A stretch of 64,000 nt of DNA from Candidatus Methanomethylophilaceae archaeon. GTDB taxonomy: Archaea; Thermoplasmatota; Thermoplasmata; Methanomassiliicoccales; Methanomethylophilaceae. The position numbers were made by a program, and so were the translations under genes. The stretch lies in NCBI GenBank assembly GCA_944320495.1, contig CALUHR010000002.1:1-64000 (forward strand), read 5' to 3'. Below, piece by piece: positions 25,868 to 34,436 of this stretch. Positions within the stretch are counted from its first letter, which is position 1. Each line of letters opens with the position of its first letter. Under the pieces are notes generated by a model, which ran no database searches, was not told where the DNA came from, and saw nothing but the letters and a program-made list of their open reading frames with translations.

Positions 25868-26478
25868 AGGTCCCTCGATTCGAGCCTGCGGCAGGAGGCC
25901 TTGTAGGCGACGGCGATCGCGACCACGGCGATGACGGCCATGACCACGATCACGGAGACCGCTCCGTCCAGCATCTCGGTCATTATGATGGATCCCGAGA
26001 CCATCGCGATGATGCTCACCACCATTATGCCGGTGGACATATACTGGGCCTTGGCGCTGTCCCCCGTCCAGTAGGTTATCGCTATCGTGAGGCACATCAC
26101 CACCATGGCGACTATCGCCCCGAGGGCCACTCCCTGGAGGTTCTCCACAAGGGTCATCTCGTTGAATCCGGCGACCGTGAACACGACGGCGGCGATCAGC
26201 CCTATCAGCGTCCCCATCGCGACGAATACGGCCCCTGCCTCGAACTTGGAGAGCACGAGCGTCCTCCTGGGTATTCCGGAGGACACTGCGAAGGTGTTCC
26301 ACTGGCACTGCTCGTCCCATGTCAGGGTGCTGTTGCCGATGTTGCAGAATAGCAGCGTGACGATCATCGGCCCTGTCCAGGAGTCCTTGAACAGGAGACC
26401 GAACACCAGCGCGAACAGGAGTATGGCGAACACACCGGACCTCGCGGAGTACAGGTCCTTCCATACCAGACCGATCAT
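25864..26478 (-). CDS. ABC-2 type exporter permease
   Basis: 204 residues and six membrane segments. The start MIGLVWKDLYSARSG is typical of ABC-2 permeases in YtrA-linked cassettes, followed by TLTWDEQCQWNTFAVSSGIPRRTLVLSKF, a conserved loop in that group. It overlaps both neighbours by 4 bases. Confidence 0.8.
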   Translation of the reverse strand: MIGLVWKDLYSARSGVFAILLFALVFGLLFKDSWTGPMIVTLLFCNIGNSTLTWDEQCQWNTFAVSSGIPRRTLVLSKFEAGAVFVAMGTLIGLIAAVVFTVAGFNEMTLVENLQGVALGAIVAMVVMCLTIAITYWTGDSAKAQYMSTGIMVVSIIAMVSGSIIMTEMLDGAVSVIVVMAVIAVVAIAVAYKASCRRLESRDL

Positions 26479-27326
26479 GGCCTCTCACCCCTCACGGTCA
26501 TGATGAGGATGTCCTCGAGGGATGCGTCGTCCACGACCAGCTCCGGGAAGGCCTCACGGACCCCGTGCTTGTCCCTCACCAGGGCAGAGACGCTGTACCC
26601 TTCGCGCCTGATGCTGACCACGTCGTCCCTGTCGAGCGCGGAGATCGCGGACTCCCCTCCCTTGGCGATGCCGTAGCTGTCGAGGATGTCGTCCTTCGCA
26701 CCGCTCATGACGATGCGACCTGCGTGCATGAACACTATGTAGTCCGCTATCCTCTCGAGGTCGGACGTGATGTGTGACGAGATTATCGCCGTGTGGCCCT
26801 CGTCCATCATGTATCCGCGGACCTGGTCCAGGAACTCGTCCCTGGCCGCCGGGTCCATCCCGGCGGTCGGCTCGTCCATGATTATCATGTCCGGGGAGTG
26901 GGCCATCGCCACGGCGACCTGCACCTTCATCCTCATACCGCGGGAGTACTCCTTGACCCTCTTGTCCATGGGTATGCCGTACTCGGACATCATGTCCTCG
27001 AAGACCTTCCCGTCCCACCTCTCGAAGAGCATGGACATGAGCTTGGACAGGTGTCTCCCGTCGAAGTTCGCCATGAACTTGCACTCGTCGAAGACGACGC
27101 CGATCCTCGACCTGTCCGCCTCCGCGAAGGGCTGGCCGAACAGGCGTATCTCTCCGGCGTCCGGGATGTTGGCACCCGTTATGCACTTTATGAGCGTCGT
27201 CTTTCCCGCCCCGTTCTCACCTATCAGCCCGACCACATACCCGGTCGGTATGACCAGGTCGAGCCCGTCCATCGAGAAGTCCCCGCGCCTCTTGCAGAGG
27301 CCCCTGATCTCTACAGCGTTGTCCAT
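26475..27326 (-). CDS. ABC transporter ATP-binding protein
   Basis: 283 residues. Walker A GENGAGKTT is near residue 36, the signature-loop region YSRGMRMKVQVAVAM near 127 and Walker B MIIMDEP near 148. The C-terminal about 70 residues are an accessory domain as in BcrA/YtrB-type exporters. It powers the two downstream permeases; substrates in related systems are antibiotics or lipids, unknown here. Confidence 0.88.
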   Translation of the reverse strand: MDNAVEIRGLCKRRGDFSMDGLDLVIPTGYVVGLIGENGAGKTTLIKCITGANIPDAGEIRLFGQPFAEADRSRIGVVFDECKFMANFDGRHLSKLMSMLFERWDGKVFEDMMSEYGIPMDKRVKEYSRGMRMKVQVAVAMAHSPDMIIMDEPTAGMDPAARDEFLDQVRGYMMDEGHTAIISSHITSDLERIADYIVFMHAGRIVMSGAKDDILDSYGIAKGGESAISALDRDDVVSIRREGYSVSALVRDKHGVREAFPELVVDDASLEDILIMTVRGERP

Positions 27327-27701
27327 TCACTCACCGTCGTACTCGATGTCGAGGATCTCGTGCAGCTCCTCGCGGGAGATGCCCGCACGCCTGGCGATCT
27401 CCACGGCCCTGCCGATGTGCGCCTCCGCCTCGCGGAGGTTGCTCTCCCTCAGGAGCTGGGGATCCTGGGCAGCCACGAAGCTCCCCTTCCCGGTGACCGT
27501 CTCTATGAAGCCCTCGGCCTCGAGGTCGTTGTACGCCCTCTTGGTGGTGATCACGCTGACCCTCAGGTCCGCGGCTAGGATGCGCATGCTCGGCAGGGGG
27601 TCCCCTGCCTTCAGCGAGCCCGCCATTATCTGGGCCTTGATCTGGTCCGTGATCTGCTCGTAGATCGGTTTACCGCTGGAGTTGCTGATGACTATCTCCA
27701 T
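27327..27701 (-). CDS. GntR-family (YtrA subfamily) transcriptional regulator
   Basis: 124 residues. The N-terminal winged helix is complete: GKPIYEQITDQIKAQIMAGSLKAGDPLPSMRILA then VITTKRAYNDLEAEGFIETVTGKGSFVA. The short helical tail is typical of YtrA regulators. The ATG at 27701 is preferred to 27764, whose extra residues would be encoded by promoter DNA. It is the first gene of the ABC cassette and probably represses it from the palindrome at 27742-27762. Confidence 0.88.
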   Translation of the reverse strand: MEIVISNSSGKPIYEQITDQIKAQIMAGSLKAGDPLPSMRILAADLRVSVITTKRAYNDLEAEGFIETVTGKGSFVAAQDPQLLRESNLREAEAHIGRAVEIARRAGISREELHEILDIEYDGE

Positions 27702-27741
27702 CGATTCCTCACGGTGATGTGTATGTGATGGTCGTATATAA

Positions 27742-27762
27742 GTGTATATGCACGGTATACAC
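27742..27762 (-). promoter_or_regulatory. Operator palindrome of the GntR-ABC cassette
   Basis: GTGTATA-TGCACGG-TATACAC is a perfect 7-7-7 inverted repeat. It abuts the upstream edge of the TATA box (TTATATAC, minus strand, 27741-27734), where a bound regulator would block TBP/TFB. Spacing to the start at 27701 fits transcription near 27710. Confidence 0.7.
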
Positions 27763-27767
27763 ACTAA

Positions 27768-28412
27768 TCACATGTGACCTCGGACACCGGTCCTGTTGCC
27801 CCAGATGATCTTGTGGAGCTGGGGCAGCACCCTGACGTCGAGATGCTCCTCGAGTACCCTGTAGACCAACCTCTCGAGGTTCACGGTCCCCCCTACGGGG
27901 CCGAATATGACGTTGGTCCTGGAATCGAGACCGCGACTCCTCACGAATCCCACGGCATAGTCCAGGTCCCCCTCGTCCCCGATGACGAACTTGAGCTGGT
28001 CCTTCCTACCGAGTAGGTCCAGGTTGGACTCCAGCATGCTGCCGGTGGAACCTGACAGGGGGCACTTCCAGTCCATGCTTATGAGGACCGCATCGTCCCT
28101 CGGGACCCCGGACAGGTCCACGGAACCGTTGGTCTCCAGGTCGATGGACCTCCCCATGGACAGGAGCCTGTCCATCAGCTCTACGGCGTCGGGCTGGAGC
28201 AGGGGCTCCCCTCCGGTGAGACAGACGCGGGGGCAGTCCCCCACCTCTTCCAGGATGTCGTCGACGGACATGTCGCGCCCGCCCTCGAAGGAGTAGCCGG
28301 TGTCGCACCAGCTGCAGCGGAGGTTGCACCCGACGGCGCGGACGAACACGGTGGGGAGCCCCATCTGGAGCCCCTCGCCCTGTATCGAACGGAAAATCTC
28401 ACAGATCCTCAT
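27768..28412 (-). CDS. queE: 7-carboxy-7-deazaguanine synthase
   Basis: 214 residues. A radical SAM enzyme that makes the deazaguanine ring for preQ0. The three cluster cysteines are Cys29, Cys33 and Cys36 (CNLRCSWC), followed by CLTGGEPLLQP. Full family length. Its start overlaps the queC stop by 4 bases. With queC and queD it supplies preQ0 for archaeosine, the product of ArcS in this window. Confidence 0.94.
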   Translation of the reverse strand: MRICEIFRSIQGEGLQMGLPTVFVRAVGCNLRCSWCDTGYSFEGGRDMSVDDILEEVGDCPRVCLTGGEPLLQPDAVELMDRLLSMGRSIDLETNGSVDLSGVPRDDAVLISMDWKCPLSGSTGSMLESNLDLLGRKDQLKFVIGDEGDLDYAVGFVRSRGLDSRTNVIFGPVGGTVNLERLVYRVLEEHLDVRVLPQLHKIIWGNRTGVRGHM

Positions 28413-29095
28413 TGCAGGTTCTCGCCGTGCTCGTACTCGATCTCGTCCACGTAGCCGGCCTCCTTGAAGCCCTGGAGCCTCAGGCGGCAGGAGTCGCAGT
28501 GGCCGCAGGCCTTCTCCCCGCCGTTGTAGCATGACCATGTGAGGTGCAGCGGGGCGCCCAGCCTCTTGCCCCTGCGGACGATGTCCGCCTTGGAATCGTG
28601 CAGGATGGGCGTGACGATCCTGATGGGATTGCCCTCGACGCCCGCCTTGGTACCCACGGCGAGCATCGCCTGGAAGGCCTCGTAGAACGCGGGGGTGCAG
28701 TCTGGATATCCGGAGAAGTCGACGGAGTTCGCGCCGATGTATATCCTGTCGGCGTCCACCGACTCGCACAGCCCGGCTGCGATGCTCAGGAACACGATGT
28801 TCCTGGCGGGGACGTACGTGACCGGGATCTTGGAGCTGAGCTCCCCTTCGCGGTCCATCGGGACGTCGATGTCCTTCCTGGTGAGCGCCGAGCGGAACGA
28901 GCTCAGGTCGAGGTCGATGACCACGTGGTCCACGTCGTAGAAGTCGCACACGGCCTGCGCGGACTCCAGCTCCCTGGTGTGCCTCTGGCCGTACCTGAAG
29001 CTGATGGCGGTGACCTCGCAGCCGTCCTCCAGGGCCTGTGCCAGGCACGTCGTGGAATCCAGCCCTCCCGAGAGCAGGACGACGGCCTTCGGCAT
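28409..29095 (-). CDS. queC: 7-cyano-7-deazaguanine synthase
   Basis: 228 residues. It converts the 7-carboxy compound to preQ0 with ATP. The PP-loop SGGLDSTT is at residues 9-16 and the four zinc cysteines lie in CYNGGEKACGHCDSC near residue 197. The ATG at 29095 overlaps the position where queD would normally end. Confidence 0.95.
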   Translation of the reverse strand: MPKAVVLLSGGLDSTTCLAQALEDGCEVTAISFRYGQRHTRELESAQAVCDFYDVDHVVIDLDLSSFRSALTRKDIDVPMDREGELSSKIPVTYVPARNIVFLSIAAGLCESVDADRIYIGANSVDFSGYPDCTPAFYEAFQAMLAVGTKAGVEGNPIRIVTPILHDSKADIVRRGKRLGAPLHLTWSCYNGGEKACGHCDSCRLRLQGFKEAGYVDEIEYEHGENLQ

Positions 29096-29568
29096 CGGAG
29101 CACCTCGGTGTACCAGGCGGTCTGGCCGCGCTCCTCGTCGAGTCCGACGGAGACGGTCCTCACGTTGGGCGGGAACTCCACATCGGCGACGAGCCTGAGC
29201 GTCATCATCTTGGCCATCTCCTCGGCGGTGGTGTTGGGGACGTCGAGCAGCGTGACGTCCATCCTCGGGAACACGTAGCGCTTCCCGCAGGACACGGCCT
29301 CCACGGACTCCTCGTCGTATGTCACCTTCACGTCCTGTGACGCCGTGGGGACCAGGGTCTTGTGGTCGAGCTCCTCGATCATCGCCTTCAGGGCCTTCTT
29401 CAGGACCACGAAGTCCATGATCATGCCCTCCTCTCCTATGTCCCCCTCCAGCCTGAGCCTCACGATGTACGAATGCCCGTGGAGCCTGGAGCACTTCTCA
29501 TGCCTGGGTATGAAATGGCACGCGGAGAACCTAATCCCCGAGTAGCCTCCGTCGATCTCAAGTATCAT
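28903..29568 (-). CDS. queD: 6-carboxytetrahydropterin synthase (QueD), frame runs into queC
   Basis: The first about 157 residues are a normal QueD: zinc ligands His18, His30 and His32 (SACHFIPRHEKCSRLHGHSY) and PNTTAEEMA near residue 110. It makes the pterin precursor used by QueE. The family end is at GQTAWYTEVLR. There the expected TGATG overlap with the queC start is CGATG (CGA at 29097-29095), so the frame stays open for 65 more codons inside queC, to 28903. The product is either extended or the base differs from the living cell. Confidence 0.85.
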   Translation of the reverse strand: MILEIDGGYSGIRFSACHFIPRHEKCSRLHGHSYIVRLRLEGDIGEEGMIMDFVVLKKALKAMIEELDHKTLVPTASQDVKVTYDEESVEAVSCGKRYVFPRMDVTLLDVPNTTAEEMAKMMTLRLVADVEFPPNVRTVSVGLDEERGQTAWYTEVLRCRRPSSCSREGWIPRRAWHRPWRTAARSPPSASGTARGTPGSWSPRRPCATSTTWTTWSSTST

Positions 29569-29570
29569 CC

Positions 29571-30311
29571 TTATGCCTCCGTCAGCCTCTTAGCCAGGGC
29601 TATGGAATCCCTGTAATCCGTTTTCGCCCTCGATGTGTCCACGAACACCCTCGGGGCGTTCAGCACGGGCGCTCCCAGCGCCTGCGCCCCTCCCAGGAAA
29701 TGGAGGGTCCTGAACATGATGTTTCCCGTCATGCCGTCCGTGGCCATGACCACGCCGGCGTTCCTGACCGCGTCCTCTATCAGTATCTGGCACCCGTATG
29801 CGTCGTATCCGTCGCGGACCAGCGCGTCTACCACGTTCGCAGACGAGTCTATGGTGCGGTCCACCTCCGGGCACCTCCCGCGGTCGTCGTCGCGCCCGCC
29901 GGACATGACCGCGATCCTCGGATCCATGCCGATCCTGCGGGCGAGGTCCGACGCCCTCTCGGCAATGTCCACCTTCTGGGCGTCGTCCCAGCCTTCGTCT
30001 ATCCCGACCGGCGCGAGCATGAACATCCTGCCGTCGACGGGCTGGAGCAGCACCGCCCTCTCCAGACGGTCCATGCCCATGCCGGCCCTGACCGCCGGGA
30101 TCATGGATTCGGACGTCAGGTCCCCGCGGACGGCGACGTCTATCTCCCCGGACATCAGGTCGGATACGAGGGACTCGGCGTCGTCGTATATCCGCACGCC
30201 GTCGAACGCCCCGGCGGACCTCTCCACGCAGCCGCGGGAGGAACCGCGACCGATGCCTACCCTCACGTCCGGGAGCGGCCCCGCCAGGAGCTCCTCCACG
30301 TTCGCTATCAT
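29571..30311 (-). CDS. Methanogenesis marker protein 4 (MtxX-like)
   Basis: 246 residues, related to phosphate acetyl/butyryl transferases (GIGRGSSRG near the start, VVMATDGMTGNIMFRTLHFLGGAQALGAPV near the end). The protein is found in nearly all methanogens, which supports this host being one; its reaction is unknown. It uses TAA, one of only two TAA stops in the window. It overlaps the upstream nitroreductase by 4 bases and queD starts 2 bases after its stop. Confidence 0.85.
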   Translation of the reverse strand: MIANVEELLAGPLPDVRVGIGRGSSRGCVERSAGAFDGVRIYDDAESLVSDLMSGEIDVAVRGDLTSESMIPAVRAGMGMDRLERAVLLQPVDGRMFMLAPVGIDEGWDDAQKVDIAERASDLARRIGMDPRIAVMSGGRDDDRGRCPEVDRTIDSSANVVDALVRDGYDAYGCQILIEDAVRNAGVVMATDGMTGNIMFRTLHFLGGAQALGAPVLNAPRVFVDTSRAKTDYRDSIALAKRLTEA

Positions 30312-30928
30312 TCGGAACCCTCCGTCGCATGCCCCACGAGGACGGCCTCGTCCCCCGGGGTCCTCTCCTTCGGACCCGGCCCGTCGACGATGCGTCCGAA
30401 GACCATCTGGGACACGAGCCTCCATCCGTCAGGGATTTCGAACGTCCTGGCAACCATGCCGTCTATGAGCGGGTTGTAGTGCTGCAGGTTGACCCCCAGG
30501 CCCATGTCGCACAGGGCGACCCATGCCGCGTACTGGGCCATGGCGATTCCCTGCTCGGACCATACCGGGAAGTTCCCCGCGTACCTCGGGTTGTCTGCTG
30601 CGATTCCCGCGACCGATGCCGTGTCCTCGTAGAACAGGATCGTGCCCGCGGCGGACGAGAAGGATTCCATCTTCGCCTCCGTGGCGGAGAAGTCCCTCCC
30701 CTCCATCCTCGCGCGCAAGATCCCCTCGACCCCTCTCCAGAGCCTCCTGTGGTCGTCCCCGAACAGGACCACCGTCCTGACGGAACGCATGTTGAAGGCG
30801 GAGGGCACCAGGGGGATCACTTCCCTCAGGGTCTCGATGACCGAGCCCTCGGACACGCCCACCGCGCCGATTTCATCGTCGAGAGAATATGCGGAGCGCC
30901 TGGCGGCGACAGCATCGCGGAACTCCAT
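30308..30928 (-). CDS. Nitroreductase-family flavoprotein
   Basis: 206 residues. FMN-binding pattern: N-terminal VAARRSAYSL, middle VIPLVPSAFNMRSVRTVVLFG and NFPVWSEQGIAMAQYAAWVALCDMGLGVNLQHYNPL. It reduces nitro, quinone or flavin-like substrates; the target is unknown. The ATG at 30928 follows a TATA-like GTTTATAGG by about 25 bases, so it is probably leaderless. It heads the marker-4/queDCE transcript. Confidence 0.85.
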   Translation of the reverse strand: MEFRDAVAARRSAYSLDDEIGAVGVSEGSVIETLREVIPLVPSAFNMRSVRTVVLFGDDHRRLWRGVEGILRARMEGRDFSATEAKMESFSSAAGTILFYEDTASVAGIAADNPRYAGNFPVWSEQGIAMAQYAAWVALCDMGLGVNLQHYNPLIDGMVARTFEIPDGWRLVSQMVFGRIVDGPGPKERTPGDEAVLVGHATEGSE

Positions 30929-31012
30929 GCCCGCTGATAATCGCCTACCTATAAACCCGTTGTTCGGGACGGACGGACTTCCCTTATCTATTATCATGCA
31001 TTGACGAGGGAC

Positions 31013-31300
31013 ATGGACAGGTCGCCCCTGATGCTGATAGCCGCGGTGGTCGGATTCATCGCCATGGTCGCCGGATTCGCAGGATACGTCATCGACCCGA
31101 AGACGTCCTACGCGGCGGTCTTCGCCGCGGGGCTGATCCTGCTGATGGCCGCATATGTCCTCCTATCGATCGAGAACAGGAGGATCGACGCCGCGGCGCA
31201 GGCCATCGACGATCACGAGACGGCCGAGGGGTACGTCTACTACATGCACGGGACCCCCGAGGACAACCCCGCCACCATCGTCGACCTGAGGGAGAGGTGA
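31013..31300 (+). CDS. Small two-helix membrane protein, unknown function
   Basis: 95 residues. Two membrane segments (LMLIAAVVGFIAMVAGFAGYV and AAVFAAGLILLMAAYVLL) are followed by a soluble tail of about 45 residues with YVYYMHGTPEDNPATIVDL. The ATG at 31013 is preferred to a TTG at 31001. It is linked to the HD protein gene that starts 2 bases after its stop. Confidence 0.7.
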   Translation: MDRSPLMLIAAVVGFIAMVAGFAGYVIDPKTSYAAVFAAGLILLMAAYVLLSIENRRIDAAAQAIDDHETAEGYVYYMHGTPEDNPATIVDLRER

Positions 31301-31301
31301 C

Positions 31302-32444
31302 ATGCCGGCCCTGAACGCGGACATCCTGTACCTGCTGTTCAACTCGGCGAACATGCACAGGTGGAACGACCACATGCGCCCCGTCGACCTGACGGAGCTG
31401 GACAAGCAGGCCCACAAGGCGGCCATAGCATGGGTCCTGGGCAGGTTCGAGGAGTCCGCCGGGAACGCCGTGGACTGGCGCACCGTCATCGAGCACACCC
31501 TGTTCTCGTTCATCCAGAGATCCGTCCTCACCGACCTCAAACCTCAGGTCTTCCACCGCATCGCCTCGGAGCGCAAGGGACCCGTCAACGAGTTCGTCAT
31601 GTCGGAGTTCGACAGGCTCGTCCCGGACTCCGATCCCGCGTTCAGGGAGAGGCTCGTGGAATACCTGGACTCCGACAGGGACTCCCTGGAGGACAGGGTC
31701 ATCCGCGCCGCCCACTACCTGGCCACCCGCTGGGAGTTCCGTCTCATCTACGACTCCAACCGCTCCCTCTACGGGATCGAGCAGACCCGCGAGGAGATTG
31801 ACGAGCAGATCGGCCAGCACACCGACCTCGTCGGAGTCAGGAGGATCATGGACCACGGCGACTCGTACCACTTCATCGACCTCATCGGGCAGCTCAGGTT
31901 CCAGCAGCGTTGGGCCCGCACCCCGCGCATACCGAAGACCACGGTGCTGGGGCACTCGCTGATGGTGGCCGACTCAATGTACCTCCACGACCTGGACGTT
32001 GGCGCTTCCGACACGAGGGTCTACAACGACTTCTACACCGGGCTCTTCCACGACCTGCCGGAGGTCCTGACCAAGGATGTGATCACCCCCATCAAGACCA
32101 ACGTGTCCGGGCTCGCCGCGATACTCGAGGAGTACGAGCACGACATGATGGAGTCCACGATCATCCCCCTGATGGACGAGGACTGGCAGGACGGGTTCCG
32201 CATGATGGTCTACGACCCGTTCACCGACATCGACGACCCCGTGTTCGGGGAGAGGGACGGGACCGACCTGAAGGCCTGCGACCTGCTGGCCGCGTACATG
32301 GAGGCGTTCATATCCAGGCGCTACGGGATAACGTCCAACACCCTGCTTGAGGGCGAGAGGAGCATACGCGACAGGCTCGTGGAGAAGGGCTCCGGGATCG
32401 GCGCCAGGATGCTGATCGAGGGCCTGGACCGGATGAGGATCTGA
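31302..32444 (+). CDS. HD-domain hydrolase (YfbR-like)
   Basis: 380 residues. Metal ligands are visible as GHSLMVADS near residue 219 and FHDLPEVLTKD near 250, the pattern of YfbR-type 5'-deoxynucleotidases and related HD_3 proteins. An N-terminal region of about 130 residues is also helical and HD-like (DKQAHKAAIAW, VIEHTLFSF). The substrate is not determined. It is co-transcribed with the small membrane protein. Confidence 0.8.
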   Translation: MPALNADILYLLFNSANMHRWNDHMRPVDLTELDKQAHKAAIAWVLGRFEESAGNAVDWRTVIEHTLFSFIQRSVLTDLKPQVFHRIASERKGPVNEFVMSEFDRLVPDSDPAFRERLVEYLDSDRDSLEDRVIRAAHYLATRWEFRLIYDSNRSLYGIEQTREEIDEQIGQHTDLVGVRRIMDHGDSYHFIDLIGQLRFQQRWARTPRIPKTTVLGHSLMVADSMYLHDLDVGASDTRVYNDFYTGLFHDLPEVLTKDVITPIKTNVSGLAAILEEYEHDMMESTIIPLMDEDWQDGFRMMVYDPFTDIDDPVFGERDGTDLKACDLLAAYMEAFISRRYGITSNTLLEGERSIRDRLVEKGSGIGARMLIEGLDRMRI

Positions 32445-32456
32445 GAATCTTGGTAA

Positions 32457-32474
32457 AAGGGCCCGAAGGCCCTT
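32457..32474. terminator. Hairpin between convergent HD and serS genes
   Basis: AAGGGCC-CGAA-GGCCCTT, a 7-bp stem with a CGAA loop, can serve both strands. Confidence 0.65.
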
Positions 32475-32490
32475 GGGTGTTTGGCGACCG

Positions 32491-33765
32491 TCAGTTGTGA
32501 CGGTCGATGACCTCCTGCCCGCGCATGTAGGGGCGGAGGACCTCGGGGATCGTGACGGTGCCGTCCTTGTTCTGGTAGTTCTCCAGGATGGCGACCATGG
32601 TCCTCGGGAGCGCGAGACCGGACCCGTTGAGGGTGTGGACGAACTCGCTCTTGAGGTGGGGCTCGCGCCTGAACTTGATGCGGGCCCTGCGGGCCTGGAA
32701 ATCACCGAAGTTGGAGCACGAGGAGGCCTCGAGCCAGGCGTCCTTGCCGGGGGCGTAGAGCTCCAGGTCGTAGCACTTGTTGCAGGAGAAGCTCATGTCC
32801 CCGGTGCACAGCAGGAGCACCCTGTACGGGAGATCCAGGGCGTTGATGATGTCCTCTGCGTTCTTCCTGAGCTCCTCGAGCCTGGCGGCGGAGTCCTCGG
32901 GCTTCACGAAGTTGACCATCTCGACCTTGTTGAACTCGTGGACCCTGATGATACCGCGGGTGTCGGCGTGCTTGCCGACCTCCCTCCTGAACGAGGGGAG
33001 GTACGCGGTGTAGTAGATCGGCAGGTCGTTGATGTCCAGAATCTCGTCCTGCAGGAGGTTCGTGATGGGGACCTCCGCGGTGGGGTTGAGGAACATGTCG
33101 TCCCTCTCGAGGTAGTACATGTCGTCCTTCAGGTTCGGGTACTGGCCAGTCCCGATGACCGCGGCCTTGTTGACGACCACGGGCGGGAACAGCTCGGTGT
33201 ACCCCTGGTCCTGGTGCGTGTCCAGGAAGAAGTTGATGAGTGCCCTCTCGAGCCTCGCACCGTCTCCCTTGAGGCAGTAGAACCCGCTTCCGGCGACCTT
33301 GACGGCTCTGTCGAAGTCGATGATGCCGAGGTCCTCGGCGATCTCGAAATGCTGCTTGGGGGTGAAGTCGAACTCCCTCCTCCTGCCGGCCTCGTACACG
33401 ACGACGTTGTCGTGCTCGTCCTTGCCGAGAGGCACATCGGCAGCGGGTATGTTCGGGATGTTGAGGACGCAGTCGGTCCTGATCTCCTCGAGCTGTGCCA
33501 TGCGGTCGTCGTTGGCCTTGATCTTGTCGGAGACCTCCCTCATCTCCGCGATCTTGGCGTCCTTCTCGGAACCCTTGGGCATCTTGGAGATCTGGAGGGA
33601 GACCTCGTTGCGGGTCTGCCTCAGACGGTTGTTCTCGTCGGTGAGGGACCTCCACTCGCCGTCCGCCTCGAGGAATCTGTCGAGGATGGCCTCGTCCTTG
33701 TTCCTGTTCCTGAGCATCTCCCTGATCTTGTCGGGATCGGCCCTTATGACGTTTACATCAAGCAT
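32491..33765 (-). CDS. serS: Seryl-tRNA synthetase (canonical bacterial/eukaryal type)
   Basis: 424 residues. The N-terminal coiled-coil arm that grips tRNA-Ser is visible at residues 28-105 (heptads rich in Glu, Arg and Leu). Motif 2 is SFRREVG near 262 and motif 3 GSGLALPRTMVAILE near 385. This is the common form, not the rare methanogen-type SerRS of Methanococcus and Methanosarcina. The start overlaps the CRM gene by 8 bases. Confidence 0.95.
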   Translation of the reverse strand: MLDVNVIRADPDKIREMLRNRNKDEAILDRFLEADGEWRSLTDENNRLRQTRNEVSLQISKMPKGSEKDAKIAEMREVSDKIKANDDRMAQLEEIRTDCVLNIPNIPAADVPLGKDEHDNVVVYEAGRRREFDFTPKQHFEIAEDLGIIDFDRAVKVAGSGFYCLKGDGARLERALINFFLDTHQDQGYTELFPPVVVNKAAVIGTGQYPNLKDDMYYLERDDMFLNPTAEVPITNLLQDEILDINDLPIYYTAYLPSFRREVGKHADTRGIIRVHEFNKVEMVNFVKPEDSAARLEELRKNAEDIINALDLPYRVLLLCTGDMSFSCNKCYDLELYAPGKDAWLEASSCSNFGDFQARRARIKFRREPHLKSEFVHTLNGSGLALPRTMVAILENYQNKDGTVTIPEVLRPYMRGQEVIDRHN

Positions 33766-34385
33766 CGGAATAACCTCGGAACTTCTTCTGGCAGAGGGAC
33801 GTCCACGTCCTCTTGTCGGTGAGGACCATCACCCCTCCGCGGATGTCTACCACGATGCATCCCGTGGCCTCCGCGATGGCCTCTGCGGCGGTCCTCACGT
33901 CGTCGTCGGAGTTCGAGAGAACCTTCGCCTTGATCAGGCGGTTCTTCTTCAGCTGCGCCGTGACCTCGTCGAAAACCCCCTGATCGAGGCCGTCCTTGCC
34001 GACCCTGACGGTCGGGCTGATATCGTTGGCGCGCCTCATCAGCTCCTTCTTGGCGTCCTTCTCGCTCATGTGATTGCTCCCTGATGTAGGGCATGCGGCG
34101 GACTGCGCCGCACAACCCGCATGTGGTCCGCACCATGTGGCCGCCCACCCTGACCGTGCAGGTGACCCCCGGCATCAGAGGTGCCAGGCATCCGTCGCAG
34201 TACGGACGGGCCTTGGGCATGGGGACGCGCGTCTTGGCGCTGATCCTCCTCGCAAGGTCCACGTAGTGGCAGGCGCGATCCATCCTCCCGGCGCGAACCG
34301 CTTCCTCGGCCAGGTCCAGGAGCGTCGATATGCGCTCGCGGCCTATGTCCGCGACGGCGTTCTGAGAGATGCGCCTCTTGCCCAT
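33753..34385 (-). CDS. rnp4: Ribonuclease P protein component 4 (Rpp21/Rnp4), frame runs on
   Basis: The first about 107 residues are a normal Rnp4: a helical N-terminus (ISTLLDLAEEAVRAGRMDRACHYVDLARRIS) and a zinc ribbon with two cysteine pairs, CDGC and CGLC. It helps RNase P trim tRNA 5' ends. A normal stop would lie just inside the CRM gene. There codon CGA (34064-34062) replaces a possible TGA, and the frame stays open across the whole CRM gene to 33753. A T in that place would leave the CRM protein unchanged (AGC to AGT, Ser). A TATA box CCTATAAGAA precedes the start by about 30 bases. Confidence 0.85.
   Translation of the reverse strand: MGKRRISQNAVADIGRERISTLLDLAEEAVRAGRMDRACHYVDLARRISAKTRVPMPKARPYCDGCLAPLMPGVTCTVRVGGHMVRTTCGLCGAVRRMPYIREQSHEREGRQEGADEARQRYQPDRQGRQGRPRSGGFRRGHGAAEEEPPDQGEGSLELRRRREDRRRGHRGGHGMHRGRHPRRGDGPHRQEDVDVPLPEEVPRLFRCLM
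33758..34069 (-). CDS. CRM-domain (YhbY-like) RNA-binding protein
   Basis: 103 residues, essentially one CRM domain: a helix, PTVRVGKDGLDQGVFDEVTAQLKKNRLIKAKVL and a C-terminal sheet (CIVVDIRGGVMVLTDK). The GxxG-like loop contacts RNA. Homologues bind pre-ribosomes. Clustering with Rnp4 and SerRS supports a role in RNA maturation. Confidence 0.9.
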   Translation of the reverse strand: MSEKDAKKELMRRANDISPTVRVGKDGLDQGVFDEVTAQLKKNRLIKAKVLSNSDDDVRTAAEAIAEATGCIVVDIRGGVMVLTDKRTWTSLCQKKFRGYSDA

Positions 34386-34436
34386 GGTGCTCTGGGCGCA
34401 CGATATGTCCCGTGTTCTTATAGGTGTCGCGCGCGC

